Source: Bryobacterales bacterium (GTDB lineage: Bacteria > Acidobacteriota > Terriglobia > Bryobacterales > Bryobacteraceae). Taken from it: a stretch of DNA of 17,113 bases. This document shows positions 7,622 to 14,417 of the stretch, piece by piece. A program made the translations under genes and the position numbers. The notes under the pieces are model-generated. The model worked only from the letters and a program-made list of their open reading frames with translations, was not told the origin of the DNA and ran no database searches. Position 1 is the stretch's first letter. The number at the start of each line of letters is the position of its first letter. Where the stretch lies: positions 339-17,451 of the forward strand of contig PKYZ01000135.1 in NCBI GenBank assembly GCA_003132865.1. Reading direction: 5' to 3'.

Positions 7622-8095
7622 TCACGCGTGCCCGCCGCCGAACACGGCCGCCGCGCGCTGCTCGATCTCTTGGGGCGTTAGGTCTTCGATATGCGTCGCG
7701 ATGGCCCACACGAAGCCGGAGGGATCGCGGAGTTGGCCGTAGCGATCGCCCCAGAATTGATCCTGCAGCGGGAACACGACCTGGCAACCGTTGGCCAGCG
7801 CTTGCGCCCAGGTGGCGTCGGCATCCGGGACATACAGGTTGAGGCGCAGCGGCCAGTTGCCCTCGGCGATGGGCGGCCCTCCCATTTCCGGGAACGTGTC
7901 GTTGAGCATCATGATGGTATCGCCGATCTTCACGTTGGCGTGCATGAGCTTGCCGCCCGGTCCGGGCGAGCGGCCGATCTCGACGGCGTTGAACGCGCGT
8001 TTCAGGAACTCGATGTAATCGGCGCAGCCCGGCACGGTAAGGTGTACCGTGAGGGTGCCATAGCCAGGGGGAATGTGTTGGGCAGCTTTTGCCAT
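7622..8095 (-). CDS. VOC-fold (glyoxalase/PhnB-like) protein
   Basis: 157 residues from the ATG at 8095. It has a paired beta-alpha-beta-beta-beta layout: first half from about 14 to 70, second half from about 82 to 135. The second half contains the family signature DQFWGDRYGQLRDPSGFVW (112-130), typical of PhnB/YdhN-like proteins annotated as glyoxalase or bleomycin-resistance-like. The GYGTLTVHLTVPGCADYIEF opening is also usual. The substrate cannot be read from sequence. It is cytoplasmic, with no signal peptide. The start of the BNR gene lies 5 nt after its stop, so the two are probably co-transcribed, although a functional link is not evident. No clear Shine-Dalgarno sequence precedes the start. 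Confidence 0.88.
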   Translation of the reverse strand: MAKAAQHIPPGYGTLTVHLTVPGCADYIEFLKRAFNAVEIGRSPGPGGKLMHANVKIGDTIMMLNDTFPEMGGPPIAEGNWPLRLNLYVPDADATWAQALANGCQVVFPLQDQFWGDRYGQLRDPSGFVWAIATHIEDLTPQEIEQRAAAVFGGGHA

Positions 8096-8145
8096 ATGGG
8101 GGATATGATAATACGGTTGGGCGCCGGCCGGGCGTCCTCACGAGA

Positions 8146-8178
8146 GTGGCGACGCGGCACGCCGAGGGCGTGCGCCAC
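8146..8178. repeat. GC-rich two-tier inverted repeat between divergent genes
   Basis: The inner arms GCACGCC (8157-8163) and GGCGTGC (8167-8173) flank a 3-nt loop; the outer arms GTGGC (8146-8150) and GCCAC (8174-8178) also pair, with 6 unpaired bases on one side. It lies between the VOC gene and the SDR gene, which diverge, so it is not a normal terminator. It looks like a dispersed REP-like intergenic element or a regulatory structure. Confidence 0.45.
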
Positions 8179-8235
8179 AAAATGAGTGAAAACTAGCTAC
8201 ACACCAATCAGCCGGATTCACGGTACCCTAACCTT

Positions 8236-9138
8236 ATGACCATCGCGATTACCGGCGCTTCCGGTTTCATCGGGCGCCGGCTGATGAAGGCGCTCGCCAG
8301 CGGAGACCATAAGCTGCGGGTTCTGAGCCGGCACGCCGGAACGAACCTGCCGCCCGGAGTGCAACTGTATGTTTGGGATGCCATGAAAGGCCAGCCGCCG
8401 GAAGAGAGCCTGGACGGCGTGGACGCAGTAGTCCATCTGGCGGGCGAGCCCATCGCGCAGCGCTGGAACGATGACGTAAAGCTGAAGATTCGCGAGAGCC
8501 GCGCCACGGGTACGCGCAACCTGGTGCAGGCGCTCTCCACCGCAAGCCGGCGCCCCGCCGTGCTGGTCTGCGGATCGGCCATCGGTTACTACGGCTCGCG
8601 CGGTGAAGAAGTTCTCACCGAATCCTCCGCGCCCGGCACCGGCTTCGTGGCGGAGGTCTGCGTGGCTTGGGAGAAGGAAGCCGATCTGGCGGAATCGCTC
8701 GGCATTCGTGTGGTGAAGCTGCGCACCGGCGTGGTGCTAGGCGCCAATGGCGGCGCGCTGGCCAAAATGCTGCCGCCGTTCAAGGCCGGCATGGGCGGAA
8801 AACTAGGGCACGGCGATCAGTGGATGTCCTGGGTCCACGTGGACGACCTGGTGGGCATCATCCAGCACGCCCTTGAGAATCCTGTGTGCGGGCCGGTGAA
8901 CGGGACATCGCCCAATCCCGTCACGAATGCCGATTTCACTAAGGCTCTCGGCCACAGCCTCTCCCGGCCAGCCGTCGTTCCTATGCCCGCCTTCACGCTG
9001 AAGTTCATGTTCGGCGAGATGGCGGAAGTGATGCTGGCCAGTCAGCGGGTGCTGCCTAAGGCAGCCGAAAGCGCGGGGTATACGTTCCGCTATCCGAAGG
9101 TGGAACTGGCGCTCGAAAACATCGTCACGGCGGCCTGA
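8236..9138 (+). CDS. TIGR01777-family SDR epimerase-like protein (YfcH-like)
   Basis: 300 residues from an ATG. It begins with the NAD(P)-binding Rossmann motif GASGFIG (7-13). Other family marks are VVHLAGEPI (65-73), SAIGYYG (114-120), AWEKEA (144-149) and the RTGVVLG stretch in the middle. The C-terminal part (about 245-295, MPAFTLKFMFGEMAEVMLAS) is the DUF1731 region of this family. The length matches the family. These are extended short-chain dehydrogenase/reductase relatives whose substrate is generally unknown. It is cytoplasmic. The gene stands alone, divergent from the VOC gene, and no regulatory site was recognised beyond the nearby inverted repeat. Confidence 0.93.
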   Translation: MTIAITGASGFIGRRLMKALASGDHKLRVLSRHAGTNLPPGVQLYVWDAMKGQPPEESLDGVDAVVHLAGEPIAQRWNDDVKLKIRESRATGTRNLVQALSTASRRPAVLVCGSAIGYYGSRGEEVLTESSAPGTGFVAEVCVAWEKEADLAESLGIRVVKLRTGVVLGANGGALAKMLPPFKAGMGGKLGHGDQWMSWVHVDDLVGIIQHALENPVCGPVNGTSPNPVTNADFTKALGHSLSRPAVVPMPAFTLKFMFGEMAEVMLASQRVLPKAAESAGYTFRYPKVELALENIVTAA

Positions 9139-9228
9139 ACGGTATACAATGCGGATATGCCAAAGTGCGCGTTCTGGAAATAAGCGGTCACCCCGGAGTC
9201 GCGCATTGAGCTATAGTAAAGTTTAGCG
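9139..9228. other. Start of the 9139-9633 gap, no gene recognised
   Basis: Only very short frames occur here. TATAGT at 9212-9217 could serve as a -10 element, but no matching -35 hexamer is visible at the right distance. Confidence 0.3.
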
Positions 9229-9250
9229 AAACAGACCCTCTTATCTGTTT
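9229..9250. promoter_or_regulatory. Perfect inverted repeat before two small ORFs
   Basis: AAACAGA (9229-9235) and TCTGTTT (9244-9250) are perfect inverted arms around an 8-nt loop. The repeat ends exactly before the ATG at 9251. It could be an operator or a weak terminator for upstream transcription; its AT-rich arms stand out from the surroundings. Confidence 0.3.
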
Positions 9251-9343
9251 ATGACCCCACGCGCCGCGATCCTGTTGGATACCATCCACTGGCACGTAAA
9301 GTGCTCGTCATACGGCAGCACGCCGAAGCCTGACTTGGAGTAA
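9251..9343 (+). CDS. Possible 30-residue ORF upstream of the zinc-ribbon gene
   Basis: ATG at 9251 directly after the inverted repeat; stop at 9341-9343. The peptide begins MTPRAAILLDTIHWHVKC and has no recognised family. Its stop sits just after the GGAG that would serve as the ribosome binding site of the ORF at 9352, an arrangement compatible with a leader peptide or a coupled small gene. There is no ribosome binding site of its own. It may be chance. Confidence 0.2.
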   Translation: MTPRAAILLDTIHWHVKCSSYGSTPKPDLE

Positions 9344-9351
9344 TTTAAGAT

Positions 9352-9528
9352 ATGTGCGAAATCGGTCAAACCAGTCCTGAGAGTGGCCGCTATCGTTGTG
9401 CGATATGCGGAGCCGAGATTCACGTGCAGGCTGGGGAAACGTTTCCAGCATGCCCCAGCAAGGACTACACCCCAAGGTGGGTCCTCTGCGAGGAACTAAT
9501 CTTAACCATGGCCGGCGCGGGCCGGTAA
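9352..9528 (+). CDS. Small zinc-ribbon-like protein (58 residues)
   Basis: ATG at 9352, stop at 9526-9528. GGAG at 9337-9340 lies 11 nt upstream, slightly far but usable. The core GRYRCAICGAEIHVQAGETF (12-31) followed by PACP has the layout of a rubredoxin-like or zinc-ribbon knuckle: C16-x2-C19, a G-E-x-F-P turn, then C34-P. The expected fourth ligand at 37 is missing (C34-P-S-K); C46 or C2 could replace it. No signal peptide or membrane segment. Small proteins of this pattern usually bind one zinc ion; partner and role are unknown. A partial loss of a longer C-terminus is possible. The stretch is otherwise unexplained between two larger genes. Confidence 0.55.
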   Translation: MCEIGQTSPESGRYRCAICGAEIHVQAGETFPACPSKDYTPRWVLCEELILTMAGAGR

Positions 9529-9581
9529 CCATTAGCTATTGAGCCTCGCTTAATACGGTGACCCTTGCCTCCACCCAAGAA

Positions 9582-9610
9582 CCGCTCCCTTACGGTCGCG
9601 GCTCCGAATG
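9582..9610 (+). repeat. Intergenic repeat-like element, copy 2
   Basis: CCGCTCCCTTACGG (9582-9595) and GGCTCCGAATG (9600-9610) repeat, in the same order and orientation, the two blocks seen at 1595-1637; the spacer is 4 nt here against 16 nt there. It lies just past the stop of the permease gene (reverse strand). Confidence 0.5.
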
Positions 9611-9633
9611 AGGCACACGGCTCCACGCAACCT

Positions 9634-12150
9634 TCACTCGTGGCGTAGCGCCTCGATTGGTTCGACTGCGGCGGCGCGGCGCGCGGGGAGAAACGCGGCC
9701 AGGACACCGATCGCTAGCAGAACCGCGATCGTCAATACGAAAGTCAGCGGGTCGTTTGGCTTGACCCCGTAGAGGAGCGACGCGCTGATCCGCCTCGCGG
9801 CGAGCGAGAGCGGCAGCCCGATGGCTACACCGAGCCCGATGTCGCGCAGCACCATCCACTCGATCCTGGCTGGCGCCGCACCGAGCGCGATCCGCAGACC
9901 GATTTCCGCGGTGCGCCGGGTGACCGCGTAGGCCATCACGCCGTAAATGCCGATGGCGGCCAGTAACAAGGCCAGGGCGCCGAAGAATCCACTGAGCGTC
10001 GCAATCATGCGGTCGACGAAGATGGAATCGTCTACCCGCTCGCGCAGTGTGCGCGGCTCGATCAGCGCCACTTCGGGACTGATCCGGCCGATCTCGCGCC
10101 GGATGACGGGCAGCAACGAACCGGGCGGCAGTTGCGTGCGTACCAGCAGCGTGGGATCGAAGGCCACCTCGCCCTCGTGAAAGGGTACGTACACCGTAGA
10201 CTTGGCGCGCGTTTTCAGGCCGTCGTGTAAAATGTCGCGCACCAGGCCAACAATGTAAGTTGGCTCGCCGCCTTCGGGCTTGGAATCGTCAAAGCTGAGG
10301 ATGCGGCCAACCGGGTCTTGCGTCCCCGGCAGGAATTCACGGACGAACGCCTCATTGACGACGGCGATCTTGCGGGTGGAGCGCATGTCGCCCTGGTTGA
10401 ATTCCCTGCCCCGCAACGCCCGCATGCCGATGGTTTCAAAGTACGCGGGACCGATAGCCTGCTCGTCAACCTCCACGCCTTCTTTGGCCGTGCGGGCCGA
10501 TCCGGGAACACGGATTCCCGAGCTCCAGGAACCGCCGCGGTAGGGACCCGGTACCCCATAACTGATCGCAGCAATACCGGGCAATTCAGTCAGTCGCGCC
10601 AGCAGACTCTGGCGATTCTTTCCCTTGTCCGCGTTTTTCCACGCGCGCGGACAGTCCAGCGAGAATGTGACCACGTTCTGCGCAACGAATCCTGGATTGA
10701 TGGAGCGCAGGCCCGCCAGGCTGTTCGCGAACAATCCCGCCGCCACCACCAGCACCACGGAAAGCGCCACCTGCAGCACCACCAGAGCTTTGCGAAAGCT
10801 GGCGCGCGCGCCGCGGCCGGGCTGCTGCGACCCGCCATCCTTCAGGGCGGCAGCGGGATCGAGAGACGTGGCGCGCAAAGCCGGGGCCAGCCCGAAGAAC
10901 ACGGCCGAGAGAATGGAGATGCCCAGCGTGAACCCCAGCACGGTCGAATCCGGCGCGACGTCGAATCGCTCACCAGCGCCGGGCGGCAAAAACAAGAGCA
11001 TGTAGCGCTCGCCCCAAATGGCGAACGCTAAGCCCAAAATGCTGCCCAGCAGCGCGAGCAGCAGACTCTCGATCAGCCACTGCCGAACCAGCCGCCACCG
11101 CGTGGCGCCCAACGAGAACCGCATCGCAATTTCGCGGCGGCGCGCGGCTCCGCGCGCAATCAGCAGGTTGGCTACGTTGGCACACGCGATCAACAGCACC
11201 AGCCCGACCGCCGCCATCAGGATCGTTAAGGGCTTGCCGAACGCTTCGCGCAGCAGCGAGATCCCCACGCCGGCCTCGCGGACTTCGATCTTCTGCTCCA
11301 GCGCCCACTTGCCGAACGCGCTTTCGCGCTGGCCGCCGTAGACGATCATCAGGTATTGCTGCATGATGGTGTTGGCAGCGGCCTGGACGCGGCTTCCGGA
11401 TATCTCCGGCCGGCTGCGCGCCATGATCCAGATCCAATGCATGCCGGGCTGCATGATCTCGCCGCGGAACATCATCGCGGGCACCCAAAGATCCGCATGG
11501 CTCTCCACTTCCACGCCATGAAACCCGGGCGCCGCCACACCGATGACTGTCAAGGGTTGCTCGTCCACCGTCAGCACACGCCCGAGGACCGCCGGATCGA
11601 GTGCCAGCCGGTTGCGCCAGAAATCGTAACTCAGGATGACGAACGGGTGACCCTGCGGTGTGCGGTTGTCTTCATCTTTGAAGAGCCGCCCGATGGCCGG
11701 CCGGACCCCCAGCACATCGAAGTAGTTACCGGTGACATACTCGCGCAGCACATACTCGACGGAATTGTTGTGTCCCTGATCGAAACGCACTCTGTCGGTG
11801 CCGCCGCGCGCCATTACGGCGGTGAACAGATCCGTGTGTTTGCGGAACTCCAGATAGAGTGGATACGAAGCAAAGCCCTTGCCCCAACCGCCGGTCCTGT
11901 AGAGATTCAGCAGTTGCTCCGGCTTTTCCACCGGCAGCATGCGGAGCATGAGGGTGTTGATGAAGGAGAAAATAGCGGTATTGGCGCCGATGCCCAACGC
12001 CAGCGAGAGCACAGCGGCGAGCGTGAAAGCGGGATTGCGGCGCAGGCCGGCGGCGCGCATTTCCAGGTGGCCTTCCACCTCTTCGCCCAATTCGCGGTCC
12101 CACTGCCGCTTCGAGAAGAGCGCTGTCAGGCGTTTCCATAGCGTGCGCAT
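9634..12150 (-). CDS. ADOP-type MacB/FtsX-family permease, shortened N-terminal region
   Basis: 838 residues. Two MacB-periplasmic/FtsX modules are arranged in tandem: first membrane segment about 41-64 (AFTLAAVLSLALGIGANTAIF), a periplasmic domain, an FtsX block with three segments beginning at ILMAAVGLVLLIACANVANL (about residues 310-400), a second N-terminal segment near 455-475, a second periplasmic domain, and a final FtsX block ending PARRAAAVEPIEALRHE. The family is typical of Acidobacteriota and lacks a fused ATPase; how it works is not settled. The usual amphipathic, helix-rich prefix between HLEM and the first membrane segment is missing: HLEMR (28-32) runs straight into AAGLRRNPAF, a loss of roughly 50 residues compared with recalled members. 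The frame is kept. The padR stop lies 8 nt upstream, so the two form one operon, the usual pairing for this family. Confidence 0.92.
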   Translation of the reverse strand: MRTLWKRLTALFSKRQWDRELGEEVEGHLEMRAAGLRRNPAFTLAAVLSLALGIGANTAIFSFINTLMLRMLPVEKPEQLLNLYRTGGWGKGFASYPLYLEFRKHTDLFTAVMARGGTDRVRFDQGHNNSVEYVLREYVTGNYFDVLGVRPAIGRLFKDEDNRTPQGHPFVILSYDFWRNRLALDPAVLGRVLTVDEQPLTVIGVAAPGFHGVEVESHADLWVPAMMFRGEIMQPGMHWIWIMARSRPEISGSRVQAAANTIMQQYLMIVYGGQRESAFGKWALEQKIEVREAGVGISLLREAFGKPLTILMAAVGLVLLIACANVANLLIARGAARRREIAMRFSLGATRWRLVRQWLIESLLLALLGSILGLAFAIWGERYMLLFLPPGAGERFDVAPDSTVLGFTLGISILSAVFFGLAPALRATSLDPAAALKDGGSQQPGRGARASFRKALVVLQVALSVVLVVAAGLFANSLAGLRSINPGFVAQNVVTFSLDCPRAWKNADKGKNRQSLLARLTELPGIAAISYGVPGPYRGGSWSSGIRVPGSARTAKEGVEVDEQAIGPAYFETIGMRALRGREFNQGDMRSTRKIAVVNEAFVREFLPGTQDPVGRILSFDDSKPEGGEPTYIVGLVRDILHDGLKTRAKSTVYVPFHEGEVAFDPTLLVRTQLPPGSLLPVIRREIGRISPEVALIEPRTLRERVDDSIFVDRMIATLSGFFGALALLLAAIGIYGVMAYAVTRRTAEIGLRIALGAAPARIEWMVLRDIGLGVAIGLPLSLAARRISASLLYGVKPNDPLTFVLTIAVLLAIGVLAAFLPARRAAAVEPIEALRHE

Positions 12151-12158
12151 GAAAGCTC

Positions 12159-12503
12159 CTATTCGGCCACTCGCAGAAACCGCTGCATCAGCGCGACCGT
12201 GCGTTCCCAGTCGTCGGTCTCGCGCCCTATCTGCTTTCGGCCGGCTCTGGTCAGATCGTAGAACTTCGCCCGGCGATTCTTATCGGAAGCGCCCCAGCGG
12301 GACCCGATCCATCCGCGCTGCTCCAGCCGCAGCAGCGCGGGATAGAGAGTGCCTTGGTTCAAATCAAGCGCGCCGGCGGAGATCTGCTGGATGCGCTTGG
12401 CCAGTCCGAAGCCGTGCTGCGGACCCATGCTTTCGAGCGTGCGGAGGACCATCAGGTCGAGCGTGCCCTGCAAAACATCGGGTTTGGAGGTTCTTGTAGA
12501 CAT
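12159..12503 (-). CDS. PadR-family transcriptional regulator
   Basis: 114 residues from an ATG. It opens with the family's LQGTLDLMVLRTLE (11-24) and has the winged-helix core with NQGTLYPALLRLEQRGWI (49-66) and the wing residues KFYDLTRAGRK (80-90); the C-terminal helix is short, as in the PadR-s1 type commonly paired with ADOP permeases. It should act as a dimeric repressor in the cytoplasm and probably controls itself and the permease downstream. The -10 hexamer lies only 8 nt before the ATG, so the message is probably leaderless, and no ribosome binding site is visible. Effector unknown. Confidence 0.93.
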   Translation of the reverse strand: MSTRTSKPDVLQGTLDLMVLRTLESMGPQHGFGLAKRIQQISAGALDLNQGTLYPALLRLEQRGWIGSRWGASDKNRRAKFYDLTRAGRKQIGRETDDWERTVALMQRFLRVAE

Positions 12504-12504
12504 C

Positions 12505-12546
12505 CAAGAGGAGTATGACGCTTTTCATTTAGAATGTCAAGAGGAG
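12505..12546. repeat. Direct repeats CAAGAGGAG flanking the padR promoter
   Basis: CAAGAGGAG occurs at 12505-12513 and again at 12538-12546, 33 bp apart, about three helical turns. One copy overlaps the -10/start region and the other overlaps the -35. The placement would suit operator half-sites for an autoregulatory PadR, though PadR sites are more often inverted ATGT/ACAT repeats. Confidence 0.4.
12512..12540 (-). promoter_or_regulatory. Promoter of padR-permease operon
   Basis: Reverse strand: a perfect -35 TTGACA (12540-12535), a 17-nt spacer and a -10 CATACT (12517-12512, four of six consensus bases). The -10 ends 8 nt before the padR ATG, placing the likely transcription start within a base or so of the start codon. 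Confidence 0.65.
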
Positions 12547-12769
12547 GGACTTTCCACTGTCCAATTGGGATCAGCCTGAAGCGAGCGCTCATTTTGTTGG
12601 CGGACTTCACGGAATCCGAATGCGTCCCGTCCGACCGTAGCTGGCAGACGCCGGTGGAGGACGAGAAGATGCTGGCGCTGGCGGCCAGTACAGCCGTGGA
12701 GTACGGGACTGTGCCCTTCACGTTCCACCAATATCCGTCCGAACGCAGGCTGCCCTTTCTTGCCAGATG
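12541..12769. other. Gap upstream of padR, no convincing gene
   Basis: Frames on both strands are open, but none has a recognisable domain or ribosome binding site. A forward frame from 12534 of 105 residues crosses the padR promoter and the membrane-protein gene antisense, so it is treated as a shadow. Confidence 0.35.
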
Positions 12770-12937
12770 TCATTTTCGAGTTTCGTGCGATGTTCGTCGA
12801 CTCCGCGTTCGCGATTTTGGCTGGTGCAGTTTTGAGCTCAGGAACTGGTAGACGGAAATTCCCGTGGCAGCGACAACGGCGAACTCGACCAGATATTGGT
12901 GGATCTCTGCGAACAGAATATGCGGCAGATGGAACAT
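12770..12937 (-). CDS. Possible 55-residue single-pass membrane protein
   Basis: The ATG at 12937 is preceded by GGAGAGGCG, a Shine-Dalgarno sequence at good spacing, which decides this start over the GTG five codons upstream. Residues about 14-33 (QYLVEFAVVAATGISVYQFL) are hydrophobic enough for one membrane segment. The remainder (39-55) is strongly basic (KSRTRSRRTSHETRK), so the C-terminus is expected in the cytoplasm. No family recognised. It lies 73 nt downstream of the nuclease-like gene's readthrough stop on the same strand, so it could be the third gene of that cassette. Length and hydrophobicity alone do not prove it is expressed. Confidence 0.5.
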   Translation of the reverse strand: MFHLPHILFAEIHQYLVEFAVVAATGISVYQFLSSKLHQPKSRTRSRRTSHETRK

Positions 12938-12983
12938 CGCCTCTCCAAACACATTTCTGGTATCGCCGGGTCCATACCATGGG

Positions 12984-13010
12984 GTCGTGGGAGTCGTGGG
13001 AGTCGTGGTT
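12984..13010. repeat. Three tandem 9-bp units
   Basis: GTCGTGGGA at 12984-12992 and 12993-13001, and a 7/9 match (GTCGTGGTT) at 13002-13010. The array abuts the downstream stop of the nuclease-like frame (13011-13013) and lies in the gap before the small membrane-protein gene. Confidence 0.6.
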
Positions 13011-13676
13011 TCACATGGACTCGTGAACGAAGTCGATTCCGAAGAGCCTACCCGGCGCGGCGTAGTCCATCACATCAGCGTCTGTCGACTAAACAAGCAG
13101 GCCCGAGGCGGGATCGGCTGGAACCGACGATCTGGGCCAGGAGGAAAACCTCGTTGGTCTGTTGTCAGTCAGCAAGCTGACTTCGCGGCGGATACCGAGA
13201 ATCTCTTTAAGCAGCCCCTTCTGGTAGCCGGTGTTCTTGCATTCCACGCCAAGCCATACGGAATCGTGTCTCGGGCGCCCCTGTTGTCCCGGTCCTACGA
13301 TGATAAGGTCCAACTCGTGATAGTCGCCTTTGGTGAGGGTTACACTTCGGCAGGATGCGTGGCTCAGCGAGAGGAACTCAACGTCAGTCCAGAGCTCGGC
13401 GACGCAAACACCTGAACGGCGAAGCTCGATTCTCGGGTAAGTGCGATTAATTGGGCCTGGGGCGCTCTTCAGTTGAAGTTTGTTGCCGCCTGCAAGAATT
13501 AAGCTGTATCCTTCGCGGGTTACAAGTTTCTCAACAATAAGGCTCAGGACGTGCGCTTCATACATCTTTCCCGCCGAAATGGTTGCCGGCACGAGGCTCT
13601 GCGTGCCCGAGGATGGTACGCCGCAATAGCGACGAAAGGCGCGCACCAGTTGGCGGTAGATTTCATCTCGGGTCAT
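13011..13676 (-). pseudogene. PD-(D/E)XK nuclease-like protein interrupted by an in-frame amber codon
   Basis: Starting at 13676 there are 195 residues to a TAG (13089-13091). Reading past it, the frame gives 25 more protein-like residues (STDADVMDYAAPGRLFGIDF and beyond) to a TGA at 13011-13013, 221 positions in all including the amber. The core fits the PD-(D/E)XK fold: E40 in KMYEAHVLSLIVEKL, D123 in HELDLIIV, and E145/K147 in WLGVECKN, followed by the helix YQKGLLKEILGIRRE. All putative catalytic residues lie before the amber. The ATG overlaps the stop of the upstream helical gene (ATGA). It may be a recent pseudogene, a slightly shortened active protein, or a sequencing error. I do not know a characterised member; DNA cleavage is inferred from the motif only. 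Confidence 0.65.
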
Positions 13677-14080
13677 CCACGGTCTCCTGGCAGATTAACC
13701 TCGTGAATGACTTCTGAGAGAACGCGATCAAGCTCTGCCAGGAAGTCGCTCCGGTCGGGGAGTTCCGCTAGATTCACTTCCTCGGTCCTGTAGCGCTCCA
13801 TCTCAGCCGGCGTGAGCGCAACTGAGATTCCTCGGATTGGCCCGCCACCGGGAAGCCTAACGAAGTGATTCACGCGGTCGAGGATGGGCCTGTGCATTCC
13901 CCCGGAACGTTCAGCGTAGATTTGCCTGATGTTCCGCAGCAGTTCGATCACGTAGCGCCGCGGATCGTCGTAGCGCTCCGTAGAGCGGAGTGCCAAGTCG
14001 AGCGAGCCGGGATCGAACTCCCGCAGCAGTTGCTCGATTTGGCGCGTTAACTCGATGCAGTCCTGTCGATTGAGAGCCAT
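13673..14080 (-). CDS. Helical 135-residue partner of the nuclease-like protein
   Basis: The start is taken at the ATG at 14080, which has GAAAGG just upstream, in preference to a longer frame from 14161 whose first 27 residues are low-complexity (RSSSSSYRER). The protein has predicted helices at about 6-20, 42-58 and 113-128, with a Gly/Pro-rich loop near 76-84 (LPGGGPIRGISV). No known domain, signal peptide or membrane segment. Its last four bases overlap the start of the nuclease-like gene, so the two are translated together and probably interact. It could be an inhibitor, a specificity or DNA-binding subunit, or an adaptor; nothing in the sequence decides this. Family not recognised by name, though the pairing with such a nuclease looks conserved from memory. 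Confidence 0.75.
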   Translation of the reverse strand: MALNRQDCIELTRQIEQLLREFDPGSLDLALRSTERYDDPRRYVIELLRNIRQIYAERSGGMHRPILDRVNHFVRLPGGGPIRGISVALTPAEMERYRTEEVNLAELPDRSDFLAELDRVLSEVIHEVNLPGDRG

Positions 14081-14224
14081 CGGCCTTTCACGATAAGACG
14101 AAGAAGAGGAGCGAATCACTGGGCGCCAGCCTCGGCAGCTCGACTCGAAACGCGCCACCACTAATGGGCACTATGATATGAGGACCTCCCACCGGGACAT
14201 CTGTTGAGTTAAACTGAGATCGAG

Positions 14225-14417
14225 ATGCCACAGAGAATGGAAGGAACGGAAACCGGAGGCGACGAGGTGCGGCTCCCGGCGGGAGTTGATCTTAAGCCGC
14301 CGGTCAGCGCGGAAGACCCTGAAGACCGACACCGAACATGACCCGGAAGGGGCCGAAGAATTTGTGGCCTTCATCCGGGCGCTTCGCAGAGAAGGCTCCC
14401 GGCGCGTCGACCTCTGA
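14225..14417 (+). pseudogene. Probable frameshifted antitoxin remnant (VapB-like)
   Basis: From an ATG at 14225 the frame reads MPQRMEGTETGGDEVRLPAG and on to LKPP, resembling the short beta-strand start of AbrB- or AF2212-like antitoxins, but it ends in unrelated residues at 14339-14341. A second frame (14292-14417) gives the acidic/helical tail DPEGAEEFVAFIRALRREGS, typical of the C-terminus of such antitoxins, and ends in a TGA that overlaps the toxin ATG (TGATG). One frameshift around 14295-14315 would join them. This is an inference from two partial frames; no intact antitoxin is present. An alternative is a shorter functional protein beginning within the second frame. Confidence 0.45.

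Noticed and set aside
7617..8180. In-frame extension of the BNR-repeat gene upstream to 8180
   Set aside because: It has no domain, lies over the VOC gene in another frame, and would bury a clear signal peptide that follows the ATG at 7616.
12534..12851. 105-residue forward frame upstream of padR
   Set aside because: It begins inside the padR promoter and runs antisense to the SD-supported small membrane gene; no family resemblance.
12984..13010. CRISPR array
   Set aside because: Units are 9 bp with no spacers; this is a simple tandem repeat, and no cas gene is present.
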